This document shows, piece after piece, positions 35,642 through 44,622 of a stretch of DNA of 64,000 nt; within the stretch, counting starts at the first letter, position 1, and the number at the start of each line of letters is the position of its first letter. The DNA lies in NCBI RefSeq assembly GCF_007830235.1, contig NZ_VLKI01000002.1:62001-126000 (forward strand), written 5' to 3'. Origin of the DNA: Cytobacillus oceanisediminis. GTDB taxonomy: Bacteria; Bacillota; Bacilli; Bacillales; Cytobacillaceae. The translations under genes were made by a program, and so were the position numbers. A model generated the notes under the pieces. It had not been told where the DNA came from. It saw nothing but the letters and a program-made list of their open reading frames with translations, and made no database searches.

Positions 35642-36899
35642 AAATGCGAAGCTTAGAGGAAAAGATGGCCTATGGAATATAGCGATACAGGATGGAAAAA
35701 TCCATGACATTTCACAAGGGGAAGTGGAGGCAGCGGGACAGGAAACACTTGATGCAGAAGGATCCCTTGTCTCAGCGCCTTTTATCGAGCCGCATATTCA
35801 TCTGGATACAACCCTGACGGCTGGGGAGCCGGAGTGGAATCAGAGCGGGACTTTATTCGAAGGCATCCAAAGATGGGCACAGAGAAAAGAAACACTGACG
35901 CATGAAGATGTAAAAACGAGAGCGATAACCGCTTTAAAGTGGCAAATTGCACAGGGAATCCAGCATGTCCGTACACATGTGGATGTAACGGATCCGAGTT
36001 TAACCGCATTAAAGGCCCTTTTGGAAGTAAAAGAAGAAATGTCCTCCTATGTGGATCTGCAGCTTGTGGCCTTTCCGCAGGAGGGAATCAACTCCTATCC
36101 GAGCGGTGCCGAACTGATGGAGGAAGCATTAAAAATGGGCGCGGATGTTGTTGGCGGCATCCCGCACTTTGAGTTCACAAGAGAGTACGGTGTCTCTTCC
36201 ATGAAAACAGCTTTCGACCTGGCTGAAAAATATGACCGCCTTGTCGATATCCATTGTGATGAAATTGATGATGAGCAATCTCGCTTTGTGGAGGTAGTTG
36301 CAGCGGAAGCCTATGAGCGCGGATTGGGCAGCCGGGTAACTGCCAGCCATACAACGGCAATGGGCTCTTATAATAACGCGTATACCTACAAATTATTCAG
36401 ACTGTTAAAGCTTTCAAACATTAACTTTGTGGCTAACCCGCTCGTGAACATCCACCTGCAGGGACGCTTTGATACGTACCCGAAGCGCAGAGGGATTACA
36501 CGGGTAAAAGAACTGCTCGAAGCTGGGCTAAACGTCAGCTTTGGCCATGATGATATCTTCGACCCGTGGTATCCGCTGGGCACAGGGAATATGCTGCAGG
36601 TCCTGCATATGGGAATCCACGTGACACAGTTAATGGGCTATGAGCAAATCGTAAATTCATTTGACTTGATTACTAACAACAGTGCCAAGACGTTGAATAT
36701 CGAAGAAAATTACGGAATTGAAGTAGGAAAAACAGCCAACTTAATCGTACTGGATGCTGAAAACGAATATGAAGCGATTCGGAAGCAGGCGGCTGTTAGG
36801 TATTCAGTAAGGAATGGGAAAGTGATTGCCGAAACAAAGCCGCGTGAGACATCCGTTAAATTTGGGGAGTTAGAAGAGAAGGTTGATTTTAATAAATAG
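35631..36899 (+). CDS. codA: Cytosine deaminase (amidohydrolase family)
   Basis: This 422-residue metal-dependent deaminase converts cytosine to uracil and ammonia, feeding pyrimidine salvage. The metal ligands are H55 and H57 in EPHIHLD, H208 in DIHCDEIDD with the catalytic acid E211, H240 in ASHTTA, and D307 in [14 protein letters not shown], a signature of the CodA branch. GTG 35631 is the start, within the permease gene's 3' end, with AGAAGGTGAG upstream. Length agrees with E. coli CodA. It shares the PyrR-regulated transcript with the permease and ends in a strong terminator. Confidence 0.93.
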   Translation: MIIKNAKLRGKDGLWNIAIQDGKIHDISQGEVEAAGQETLDAEGSLVSAPFIEPHIHLDTTLTAGEPEWNQSGTLFEGIQRWAQRKETLTHEDVKTRAITALKWQIAQGIQHVRTHVDVTDPSLTALKALLEVKEEMSSYVDLQLVAFPQEGINSYPSGAELMEEALKMGADVVGGIPHFEFTREYGVSSMKTAFDLAEKYDRLVDIHCDEIDDEQSRFVEVVAAEAYERGLGSRVTASHTTAMGSYNNAYTYKLFRLLKLSNINFVANPLVNIHLQGRFDTYPKRRGITRVKELLEAGLNVSFGHDDIFDPWYPLGTGNMLQVLHMGIHVTQLMGYEQIVNSFDLITNNSAKTLNIEENYGIEVGKTANLIVLDAENEYEAIRKQAAVRYSVRNGKVIAETKPRETSVKFGELEEKVDFNK

Positions 36900-36910
36900 A
36901 AGAATGAAAG

Positions 36911-36941
36911 ACTAGCTCGGTTTTGCTGAGCTAGTTTTTTT
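36911..36941 (+). terminator. Terminator of codBA
   Basis: ACTAGCTC pairs with GAGCTAGT, followed by TTTTTT. The stem sequence resembles the terminator at 52717. Confidence 0.85.
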
Positions 36942-36952
36942 ACTAGATAGAG

Positions 36953-36974
36953 TTCAATCAAACGTTTGATTGAA
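36953..36974. repeat. 22-bp perfect palindrome, copy 2
   Basis: This is identical to copy 1 at 6386 (half-site TTCAATCAAAC) and lies 12 bp behind the codBA terminator. Confidence 0.7.
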
Positions 36975-37065
36975 TAGTGCAACCAGCATGAGTTCTTGCT
37001 ACATAAGCTGGTTTAATGGGAAGATGTTCTTAATTCGTTGCCGGGCGTATTCCAGGCCAAATTGT

Positions 37066-37195
37066 GAACTTTACGAATAAATATTTGAAATTTACAAATA
37101 AACAGCAGGAACTCGCGAACAATTTAGTAAATTAGCGAACAAATCGCTCAAACTTACAAATAAACAGAAGAATTTAGCGAATAAATTATTTTTAA
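37066..37195. repeat. Degenerate tandem array with AATAAA/ACAAATAAAC units
   Basis: About six units of 19-23 nt repeat the theme TTTACAAATAAACAG or TTAGCGAACAAAT. A related array is at 52622-52702. It lies between the codBA terminator region and the PTS gene terminator. No coding frame is present. Confidence 0.6.
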
Positions 37196-37332
37196 GAAAG
37201 GCTAGCCCGGAATTGCAGGTTAGTTTTTTAGTGTTTTATCAAACAGTTCATTAAAAATATACAAATATATGGTGGGGAACCGGTCCAATTAGTCCCATTG
37301 AATCAAATTTTGGTCCTCCACCGCCAATCCCA

Positions 37333-37362
37333 TAAAAAAAGCCCAGTCTCCCGGGCTCTCTC
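37333..37362 (-). terminator. Terminator of the PTS gene
   Basis: AGCCC pairs with GGGCT within a GC-rich hairpin and, on the minus strand, runs into seven T. Confidence 0.75.
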
Positions 37363-37368
37363 AAACTC

Positions 37369-38814
37369 TTAAGCTGCTTCCTTCACTTCTGTTTCAACTT
37401 CCTTCGATTTAAACATCTTTCCTTTACTAAACAGCAATGTTAATCCAACTGTGATAACGGCGGTAATGGCCATTCCAGTAAAATAAGAACCCCAGTGTTC
37501 CGGGAATACAGATAGGAATGACAGCATTCCGCCGACACCTACAGAGGTGGCTTTTACATCCATAAAGGCAAGGTATGCGCTTCCAATGGCGCTTCCAATC
37601 ATGACCGCGATAAATGGGTATCTGAATCTCAGGTTAACTCCATAGATGGCTGGCTCTGTGATGCCCAGCCAAGCGGAAACGGTTGCAGAAAGGGATACGC
37701 TTTTTAGCTTTTTATTATTTTTTATTAAGAAGAACATGGTTAAGGCTGCGATACCTTGTGCTAAAGTAACGGTTTCGCCGATCGGCCATAGCGTTACATA
37801 GCCTAGTGAGCCTGCCATTTGCAGGTTTACACCCAGGAATAAGTGATGCATTCCGGTAATAACAAGCGGCGGTGAAATTAATCCATAGACAGCGCCTGCC
37901 AATACTGGTGAAACATCGAATAAGTATAAAATACCATCTGTAATCCAGTTGGCTCCCGTCATGGTAACAGGTCCAATGACTGTAAATGTCGCAATCCCCG
38001 TAATGATCAGGGCAATCGGCGCAACAGCTAATAGCTGCAGGCTTTCCGGAATGATTCGTCTTAAACTCTTCTCAAGTGTTGCAAGCAGATACGCTGCAAA
38101 CAGAACCGGGATAACTTGCCCCTGGTAGCCTACTTTTGCAATTTCAAATCCAAACAGATTCCATTTTTCTACTGAGCCCGGGTCAGATGCAAATGCATAT
38201 GCATTCATCAGTTCAGGATGAACCATGATAAGGCCAAGTACAATTCCCAGTACAGGGTTTCCGCCGAATTTCTTTGCTGCAGAGAAAGCAATGAGTGCGG
38301 GCAGGAAAGTAAAGGCGGTATTGGAGATCAGATTAATAATTCCTGCAAAGCCGGACCATTCTGCATGGACATCGAGTACGGATTTTCCTTCATAAAAAAT
38401 GCCAGGATTGGCCAGGACATTGTTTAATCCCATTAGTAAACCGGCTGCAACGATGGCCGGCAGGATCGGGATAAAAATGTCCGCCAGAACTCGAACGCCT
38501 CTTTGAATGACGTTTTTCTTTTTAGACGTAATTTCTCTTAATTCCTCTGAAGATACTTCTTCTGTGCCTGTTTGTTTCACAAACTCGGCGTATACTTTTT
38601 CAACCAGTCCAGGTCCGATAATAACCTGAAACTGGCCGCTTGCTGAGAAGGTTCCCTTTACAAGTTCATTTTCTTCCAATTTCTTCACATCGACTAGCTC
38701 TTCGTTATCGAGCACTAATCGAAGTCGGGTGACACAGTGTGTTGCGGTTACAACGTTTTCTGCCCCTCCGACGTTTTCGATAATGGAGGAAACGTTTTCA
38801 TTTAATTTTGACAT
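37369..38814 (-). CDS. PTS EIIBC component, trehalose/sucrose/beta-glucoside family
   Basis: This 481-residue membrane protein has an N-terminal EIIB domain with the phosphorylation cysteine C27 in ATHCVTRLR, a linker, and an EIIC domain with about ten segments from residue 105 to 465. The motif ITGMHHLFLGVNLQ and GITEPAIYGVNLRFRYPF are typical of the glucoside/trehalose EIIC group. No EIIA domain is attached, so phosphate must come from another EIIA such as EIIA-Glc. It diverges from a glycosidase gene across a region with two palindromic operators, and a TreR-like repressor lies beyond. Trehalose or another alpha-glucoside is the likely sugar. Confidence 0.85.
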   Translation of the reverse strand: MSKLNENVSSIIENVGGAENVVTATHCVTRLRLVLDNEELVDVKKLEENELVKGTFSASGQFQVIIGPGLVEKVYAEFVKQTGTEEVSSEELREITSKKKNVIQRGVRVLADIFIPILPAIVAAGLLMGLNNVLANPGIFYEGKSVLDVHAEWSGFAGIINLISNTAFTFLPALIAFSAAKKFGGNPVLGIVLGLIMVHPELMNAYAFASDPGSVEKWNLFGFEIAKVGYQGQVIPVLFAAYLLATLEKSLRRIIPESLQLLAVAPIALIITGIATFTVIGPVTMTGANWITDGILYLFDVSPVLAGAVYGLISPPLVITGMHHLFLGVNLQMAGSLGYVTLWPIGETVTLAQGIAALTMFFLIKNNKKLKSVSLSATVSAWLGITEPAIYGVNLRFRYPFIAVMIGSAIGSAYLAFMDVKATSVGVGGMLSFLSVFPEHWGSYFTGMAITAVITVGLTLLFSKGKMFKSKEVETEVKEAA

Positions 38815-38855
38815 ATGGTAAACACCTCGCTATGTAATGGCTTTCATTTAAGGCC

Positions 38856-38903
38856 AACTTGTTTAAACAAGTTCAGTATAATATACTTTACTTGTATATA
38901 CAA
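38856..38903. promoter_or_regulatory. Two palindromic operators for a TreR-like repressor
   Basis: AACTTGTTTAAACAAGTT at 38856-38873 is a perfect 18-bp palindrome, and TTGTATATACAA at 38892-38903 is a second one sharing the ACTTGT half-site. The latter resembles the TreR operator of B. subtilis as I recall it. Centres are 33 bp apart, three helical turns, between the divergent PTS and glycosidase genes. Confidence 0.7.
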
Positions 38904-38941
38904 ATGAATTTTGAAAAAATTTTAAGGAGTGTCCGGCTATC

Positions 38942-40675
38942 ATGGATATAACCAAAACACCGTTAAGCTATTATGGCTCTTATATGGCTCTTGCCTTTCA
39001 GGAGCATGAGGAGGCATTGAAAACAGGCCTTTATTTAAACTCATTAAGAGGTAAGTCAAGAAGCCATATGAATGTGTTAAAGCTGATTCCAACTGTCAGC
39101 GGAGCACCCATTGATTACGAATACATAGCAGACTATAATCAGATTTCATTGCGTTTCTCAGGCGGGGAAATCTCTATCTGCTTTGACAGTGATGCGGAAA
39201 TTATGATTAAAGGGACAGGGGAAAATACTGGACTGCGTCTGGACACACAGCCTGTCTACAATTTTGAATATAATTATTTATTGGGTAAAAAAGGCAGCGA
39301 ATACTGCATTGTAAACAGCTATAAAAACTTAACCAAATTCATGATTTTCTGCCCTAACGGTTCAGTTGCTTTAAATCAGGATGTTTACATGGATAGCAAA
39401 GGGAGCACGAATGAAGCGGAAAATCAGTCCGCCATTGATATCTCATCTATCGATGGAAGCGGATTTTTATGTGTGATCGAGGACCTTCCTACACATGGCG
39501 GGAAGCCTGCTGAACATGAATACAGCTTTGAGCAATCACTTGAAAAAAGCAGGAAAGCGTTTGATGACTATTGCAGCAAATTGCCAGAGGCAGCAGAAAA
39601 ATATAAGGATACACAAATCAATGCTGCCTACATTAATTGGTCTTCTTTTGTTAAACCGGAAGGCTACTTGAAGCGCGATACGATGTTTGTTTCCAATAAC
39701 TATTTCCTTGGAACGTGGAGCTGGGATCATTGCTTCAATGCGATCGCATTAGCTGGAGTGGATAATCAATTGGCCTGGGATCAAATGGCTGTCCTGTTTG
39801 ATTATCAGGATGAGCTTGGGCAAATACCTGGTTCTCTCAGTGACTCCACCATGCGCTGGAACTTTGCCAAACCGCCTGTTCACGGCTGGGCTTATACAAA
39901 AATGATGGAAAAAATGGATTTCTCAACGGAGCAGCTTGAGGCCATTTACCGTCAAATTGAGAAACAGGTCCAGTTTTATCTGACTTATAAGGATTCTAAT
40001 GAAGATGGTATTCCGGAATATCATCACGGCAATGATTCGGGCCAGGATAATAGTACAGTGTTCAGAAATGCCAATATTATTGATTCTCCAGACCTGACTG
40101 CTTTTCTAATCAAGGATATGGATATGCTGGCAATGGCCGCTGAAAAGCTGGGGAAATCAGAAGAGAAGAGCTATTGGGAACAGGAATCAAAACGGCTGAC
40201 AGACCTGTTTTGTTCTTACTTCCTTGTGGATGATTTACCTGCTGCGCGTGTCATGTCTACAGGTGAAGTGATCGAAAGCGAGAGTTACCTGCCGCTTATG
40301 TCTCTTCTGATCGCAGATAAACTGCCGGCATCTGCCAGAAAGAAAATGGTTGAAACCATTAAGAGCGACAAATATACAACAGAATGGGGCATTGCCTCAG
40401 AAGCGGTTGACAGCAGCCTTTACCAGGATGATGCCTATTGGCGCGGCGCCATCTGGGCACCGACTACGCTTATTCTCATCGATGCTCTGGAAAGATGCGG
40501 CGAAACAGAGGCAGCGCTGTCCGTTAGTGAAAAATATTGCGAGCTTGTTCATCAGAATGGCTTTGCAGAAAACTTCAATGCCCTTACAGGTGAGGGGTTA
40601 AGAGATCCATCCTTTACTTGGACGGCAAGCACATTCATTTATCTGGCTGCTAAAATACAGCAAGCAACTGCATAA
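38942..40675 (+). CDS. Alpha/alpha-barrel glycoside hydrolase (trehalase/GH63-like)
   Basis: This 577-residue cytosolic protein without a signal peptide has an N-terminal beta-rich part (about 1-200) and an alpha/alpha-barrel domain. Landmarks are GTWSWDHCFNAIAL with D262, a candidate general acid, then YHHGNDSGQDNSTV around 360-372 with D365 and D369, and YWRGAIWAPTT near 500. These recall the trehalase/GH63/MGH1-like clan rather than the GH13 phospho-trehalase TreA. AAGGAG sits 13 bases before ATG 38942, slightly far. The divergent PTS gene and TreR-like repressor imply that it hydrolyses a phosphorylated disaccharide, which would be unusual for this clan. Confidence 0.75.
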   Translation: MDITKTPLSYYGSYMALAFQEHEEALKTGLYLNSLRGKSRSHMNVLKLIPTVSGAPIDYEYIADYNQISLRFSGGEISICFDSDAEIMIKGTGENTGLRLDTQPVYNFEYNYLLGKKGSEYCIVNSYKNLTKFMIFCPNGSVALNQDVYMDSKGSTNEAENQSAIDISSIDGSGFLCVIEDLPTHGGKPAEHEYSFEQSLEKSRKAFDDYCSKLPEAAEKYKDTQINAAYINWSSFVKPEGYLKRDTMFVSNNYFLGTWSWDHCFNAIALAGVDNQLAWDQMAVLFDYQDELGQIPGSLSDSTMRWNFAKPPVHGWAYTKMMEKMDFSTEQLEAIYRQIEKQVQFYLTYKDSNEDGIPEYHHGNDSGQDNSTVFRNANIIDSPDLTAFLIKDMDMLAMAAEKLGKSEEKSYWEQESKRLTDLFCSYFLVDDLPAARVMSTGEVIESESYLPLMSLLIADKLPASARKKMVETIKSDKYTTEWGIASEAVDSSLYQDDAYWRGAIWAPTTLILIDALERCGETEAALSVSEKYCELVHQNGFAENFNALTGEGLRDPSFTWTASTFIYLAAKIQQATA

Positions 40676-40720
40676 AAAAGTCCCCGGCACCCATCATGTG
40701 CCGGGGATCTTTTTATTTTA
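40676..40720. terminator. Convergent terminator between glycosidase and TreR-like genes
   Basis: TCCCCGGCAC pairs with GTGCCGGGGA (40681-40707), flanked by A-rich and T-rich runs, so it can work in both directions. Confidence 0.85.
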
Positions 40721-41435
40721 TCCTCTGTGCCTGCTCGAAAAACACGAAGGAGTCAGGCGTATGCCTGGATTGGGTGAATTCAAACATCACGCCATCCGCG
40801 TTAAAGGTAAAATTGGTTACAATCGCTACACAATTGTAGTCCTGCAGGTTCAGATAGGTTTGATCCAGCTCATTTATTTTTTCAACCGTCATCATTCTTT
40901 TTGTGGTAATAATGTTTTCCTTTAACTCATTCTCCATGTATTCGTAGATGGAATCTTCGGCAATTTCCTTCGTTAAATCTTTTACAATATCTTTTCGAAA
41001 ATAATTGTAGTCAATAATCAAAGGCTTTTCATCCAGATAACGCACTCTCTGCAGATAATAGATTTCGGTACTTATGGGGAATGAAGTTAGCTGTTCTATT
41101 TCTTCGTCCACTGTTAATTCAGTAAAAAAGACGACTTCTGTCCGGTATTTATTTTTGTTTCGGATCGAAGACTCTTTAAATGTCTCAATGCCTCCAAACA
41201 GATACTCTTTTTGCTTTAACTCCTGATAAATCACACGGACGCCCTGCCCATGAATGGTTTGGACATACCCGTCTGAAACCAGATTGGCAATTGCCCGCCG
41301 AACGGTATTTCTGGAGCAATCATAATGTTTTACTAGAGTATTTTCAGAAGGAAGCAGCTGCTGGAACGTGTATACCTTGCTGTCTATTTTGTTTTTTAAA
41401 TCATTGTATATTTCAAGATATTTAATTTTAGCCAT
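40713..41435 (-). CDS. GntR family repressor with UTRA domain (TreR-like)
   Basis: This 240-residue regulator has an N-terminal winged helix (about 1-70, with LLPSENTLVKHYDCSRNTVRRAI as its core, given here only as PSENTLV and SRNTVRRAI) and a UTRA ligand-binding domain (about 90-235). In TreR the effector is trehalose-6-phosphate. The two palindromes at 38856-38903 share half-sites and are the probable operators. It converges on the glycosidase gene. The similarity to TreR is good, but the absence of a treA gene nearby leaves room for another disaccharide phosphate as inducer. Confidence 0.82.
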   Translation of the reverse strand: MAKIKYLEIYNDLKNKIDSKVYTFQQLLPSENTLVKHYDCSRNTVRRAIANLVSDGYVQTIHGQGVRVIYQELKQKEYLFGGIETFKESSIRNKNKYRTEVVFFTELTVDEEIEQLTSFPISTEIYYLQRVRYLDEKPLIIDYNYFRKDIVKDLTKEIAEDSIYEYMENELKENIITTKRMMTVEKINELDQTYLNLQDYNCVAIVTNFTFNADGVMFEFTQSRHTPDSFVFFEQAQRIK

Positions 41436-41564
41436 GATATCTCCCGGTGATTGTAGTGCATATCCTTTACGAACATAAAAGCAAAGCCGAATGTTCTTAG
41501 GAATAATTATATAATAACAAATTTTTTAAATTCTAACATTTTAGTACCAAAACCTCAGAGACAA

Positions 41565-41613
41565 GTACCAGGTACCTATACCAGTTGTCCTAACTGGTAT
41601 AGGTACCTGGTAC
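41565..41613. repeat. 22-bp-stem palindrome built from GGTACC units
   Basis: GTACCAGGTACC plus TATACCAGTT (41565-41586) pairs perfectly with 41592-41613 around a GTCCT loop. The outer part is the same motif found behind stop codons at 6283, 31018 and 51999. It lacks a T run and sits between divergently transcribed genes, so it is not a simple terminator. Confidence 0.8.
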
Positions 41614-41710
41614 CGTTCCCGCTTATTAGAAATAACAAGAAGTTATTTCCTTTTTAGTTCTTATTTCTTAATTTTTTTACGAAATTATCTAACTTTTTCG
41701 CCAAATACTA

Positions 41711-41771
41711 TTGAAAATATTCGGATTATTAAATATGATTTAAATTATACAAAAAATGAAATTGCATTTCA
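41711..41771 (+). promoter_or_regulatory. Promoter and IclR-like operator of the second peptide transport operon
   Basis: TTGAAA (41711-41716), a 17-bp spacer and TATGAT (41734-41739) form a good SigA promoter. Just downstream, TGAAATTGCATTTCA (41757-41771) is an inverted repeat with the spacing of IclR-family operators, and the operon contains an IclR gene. Confidence 0.65.
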
Positions 41772-41798
41772 CAAAATGAAACCGTTAGGAGTGTCATA

Positions 41799-42788
41799 AT
41801 GGTTCAAAGAGTTTTAGAGGTTGATAAGTTAAAGGTTGGGATCAAGGATGATGGCGAGAAAATAGCCATTGTTAACGGAATTAGTTTTTATCTTCATAAA
41901 GGAGAGACTCTCGGAATTGTAGGGGAATCGGGCTGCGGGAAAAGTATGACTTCACTTTCCTTGATGGGCCTTTTGCCACCTGGAGTGGAGAGGCATGATG
42001 GTGATGTCCGGTTAGGGGACCTTCACTTTAAGGATTTTTCCAAGAAGGATTGGCGAAAAATCCGGGGTAAAAAAATATCGATGATTTTTCAGGAACCGAT
42101 GAGTTCTTTAAATCCTGTGTATACCATTGGGGAACAGATTATGGAGATGGTTTTAAGCCATGAGAAGGTCTCCAAGAAAGCTGCCAGGGCCCGTGCGTTG
42201 GAAATGCTGAAGCTTGTCGGGATTCCAAGGCCGGAACATGTTCTGGATGAGTATCCTTATCAGCTTTCAGGCGGTATGCGCCAAAGAGTTATGATCGCCA
42301 TTGCTCTTTCCTGCAATCCTGAAGTGCTGATTGCGGATGAACCAACAACTGCTCTGGATGTAACGATCCAAGCACAGATTCTGGAGCTGATGAAAGATAT
42401 CCAGAATCAGCTGGATATGTCGATCGTCCTGATTACACATGATCTGGGTGTTGTAGCAGAAATGTGTGACCGCGTAATCGTGATGTATGCAGGAGAAATT
42501 GTTGAAGAATCTTTGGTTGTAGAGCTGTTTGACAATCCAAAGCATCCTTATACAAGAGGGTTAATTGCTTCTTTACCAGATGTGGATGAACAAAAGGAAT
42601 ATTTATCTTCCATACCGGGAGTCGTACCGGCACCGGGCAATATGCCAGCCGGCTGCCGATTTGCACCGCGTTGTACTTTAGCGCACGAACGCTGTAACGA
42701 AACCCCGCCGCTTTTTGAAACAGAGTCGGGTTCACAGGTTAAATGCTGGCTTTTTGAGGAGAAAAAGTCGGAGGTGGTTGCAACATGA
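41799..42788 (+). CDS. Peptide ABC transporter ATPase, OppD/DppD type
   Basis: This 329-residue cytoplasmic ATPase has Walker A GESGCGKS at 42-49, the signature LSGGMRQR, Walker [13 protein letters not shown] and the C-terminal oligopeptide ATPase domain with GCRFAPRC. It heads the operon behind TTAGGAGTG. The paralogous OppF-type gene overlaps its end by four bases. In this system the two ATPases come first, then an IclR regulator, the binding protein and the permeases. It is closely related to the ATPase at 12138, but the two systems are clearly distinct copies. Confidence 0.9.
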   Translation: MVQRVLEVDKLKVGIKDDGEKIAIVNGISFYLHKGETLGIVGESGCGKSMTSLSLMGLLPPGVERHDGDVRLGDLHFKDFSKKDWRKIRGKKISMIFQEPMSSLNPVYTIGEQIMEMVLSHEKVSKKAARARALEMLKLVGIPRPEHVLDEYPYQLSGGMRQRVMIAIALSCNPEVLIADEPTTALDVTIQAQILELMKDIQNQLDMSIVLITHDLGVVAEMCDRVIVMYAGEIVEESLVVELFDNPKHPYTRGLIASLPDVDEQKEYLSSIPGVVPAPGNMPAGCRFAPRCTLAHERCNETPPLFETESGSQVKCWLFEEKKSEVVAT

Positions 42789-43804
42789 CAGAAGAACAAA
42801 ACGTTTTATTAAAAGTAGAAAACCTGAAAAAGCACTTTCCGGTTAAAGGGGGCATTTTTGGAAACAAAACGCTCCAGCATGTAAAAGCAGTTGACGGAGT
42901 TTCCTTTGAAGTTATGGAAGGTGAAACTTTCGGGATTGTTGGAGAGTCAGGCTGCGGAAAGAGTACAACAGGCAGAACAATCTTACGTCTGCTTGAACCG
43001 ACTGAAGGAAACATCTATTTTCAAGGCCGAAACCTTGCCGAGCTTAATAACAGTGAAATGAGAACATTGCGAAAGGATATTCAAATTGTTTTCCAGGATC
43101 CTTTTGCTTCATTGAATCCGAGAATGAGAGTTCGGGACATTATTGAAGAGCCCCTTATTAATTTCGGGGTGGCCGATCGCAAGGAAAGAGAAAGAAGGCT
43201 ATTGGAAGTCGCGGACCAGGTTGGATTAACACCCGCACAGCTTACACGCTTTCCGCACGAGTTTTCCGGAGGGCAGCGCCAGCGTATTGGAATCGCAAGA
43301 GCCTTAATTTCTAAGCCTAAATTGATCATTGCGGATGAACCGGTATCAGCGCTGGATGTATCGATTCAGTCACAAGTCCTTAATTTAATGAGGGATTTAC
43401 AGAAAGAGCTGGGACTTACATATATCTTTATTTCCCACGATTTGAGCGTTGTCAAACATTTCTGCGATCGCATTGGCGTCATGTATCTTGGCAAGATGGT
43501 CGAAATTGCAGAGAAAAATCGATTATATGATAAGCCTATGCATCCATATGCTGAAGCTCTGCTTTCAGCTCTGCCAAGCCCTCATCCGCTTAAAAAGAAA
43601 AAGAGGATTATTTTAAAAGGAGATGTACCAAGCCCTTCGAATCCTCCAAGCGGATGTACATTCCATCCGCGATGTGCTTCCTGCATGGATGTCTGTACAA
43701 CGGATCAGCCAACCCTTCAGGCGGTGGAAGACCAGCATGCAGTGTCCTGCCATTTATATACCGAAGCTGGGAAAAAATCTGTTGCAGCAGGAGAACCAGT
43801 ATGA
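42785..43804 (+). CDS. Peptide ABC transporter ATPase, OppF type
   Basis: This 339-residue partner ATPase has Walker A GESGCGKS at 53-60, [10 protein letters not shown] signature and [11 protein letters not shown]alker B, plus the C-terminal SGCTFHPRC domain. Its ATG overlaps the stop of the preceding ATPase gene (ATGA), and its own stop overlaps the start of the IclR gene in the same way. This tight packing means the three products are made together. Confidence 0.9.
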   Translation: MTEEQNVLLKVENLKKHFPVKGGIFGNKTLQHVKAVDGVSFEVMEGETFGIVGESGCGKSTTGRTILRLLEPTEGNIYFQGRNLAELNNSEMRTLRKDIQIVFQDPFASLNPRMRVRDIIEEPLINFGVADRKERERRLLEVADQVGLTPAQLTRFPHEFSGGQRQRIGIARALISKPKLIIADEPVSALDVSIQSQVLNLMRDLQKELGLTYIFISHDLSVVKHFCDRIGVMYLGKMVEIAEKNRLYDKPMHPYAEALLSALPSPHPLKKKKRIILKGDVPSPSNPPSGCTFHPRCASCMDVCTTDQPTLQAVEDQHAVSCHLYTEAGKKSVAAGEPV

Positions 43805-44601
43805 GCAAAACAATCGAAAAAGGTCTCCATCTCTTAGAAATTTTTACAGAAGAAAAGCCTTACTGGAGACTGGATGAAATCTCAAAGACCTTAGGAATCC
43901 CTAAGGCAACCGCTTTTCGCCTTTTAAGGTCCTTTACTGAATTCGGGTATTTGCAGCGAGTGACCATTCATCAGGATGGCATGGTTGTTGATGGTGAAAG
44001 GTATGGGTTAGGCATTAAATTTCTGGAGATGGGGGAGCGGGTTGCCGCACGATTTGAGATTCGCAGGATTGCTCTTCCTTATATGAAGAATCTTCAGGGG
44101 ATGTTCAATGAAGCAGTCCAGCTAGTCATTCGGGAACAAAATGCAGGGATATATTTGGAGAAAATTGAAAGCACTCGCCCTGTCCGGCTTTATACACGAG
44201 TTGGCAGGCAAGCGCCGCTATATGCTGGAGCCTGCACGCGCACACTTCTATCCTTTTTGCCGGACGAACAAATTTCAGATGTGCTGGAAAAACCCATTAT
44301 CCCATATGCAAGCCAAACACCTAAATCAAAAGAAGAAGTTCTTCATTTGGTAAAAGAAACGAGAGAGACGGGTTTTGCTTACAGTGATTCCGAACTGGAG
44401 GAAGGCACCGTTTCTATAGCCGTTCCGATTTTTGATCGGTACGGAACCGTTTCATACTCATTAAGCATTGCTGGATTTTCAATGTCATTTCCAAGAGATA
44501 AGGTCCATCATTTCTTAGGCCCTCTTTGGGAAGCGGCAGCCGGCATTTCCAAGGAGATTGGTTATAACCTTCCATATCCATATGGGGGAAAAATAAACTA
44601 A
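43801..44601 (+). CDS. IclR family transcriptional regulator
   Basis: This 266-residue regulator has an N-terminal winged helix (about 1-65, [14 protein letters not shown] then [14 protein letters not shown]) and a C-terminal IclR effector domain (about 80-255) including [19 protein letters not shown], the ligand-binding loop typical of the family. The start is ATG 43801, overlapping the OppF-type stop as ATGA with AGGAG upstream. A frame open back to 43654 has no ribosome site and lies inside the ATPase gene. An IclR-type operator at 41757 suggests it controls its own operon. The effector is unknown. Confidence 0.88.
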   Translation: MSKTIEKGLHLLEIFTEEKPYWRLDEISKTLGIPKATAFRLLRSFTEFGYLQRVTIHQDGMVVDGERYGLGIKFLEMGERVAARFEIRRIALPYMKNLQGMFNEAVQLVIREQNAGIYLEKIESTRPVRLYTRVGRQAPLYAGACTRTLLSFLPDEQISDVLEKPIIPYASQTPKSKEEVLHLVKETRETGFAYSDSELEEGTVSIAVPIFDRYGTVSYSLSIAGFSMSFPRDKVHHFLGPLWEAAAGISKEIGYNLPYPYGGKIN

Positions 44602-44622
44602 ATTATTACAGGGGGAAAGAGA

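Noticed and set aside
38832-38846. CcpA cre site near the PTS start
   Set aside because: TGTAATGGCTTTCA departs from the cre consensus at central positions; too weak to claim.
43654-43800. Long N-terminal extension of the IclR regulator
   Set aside because: It is inside the OppF-type gene in another frame; the ATGA overlap at 43801 with AGGAG upstream is the normal start.
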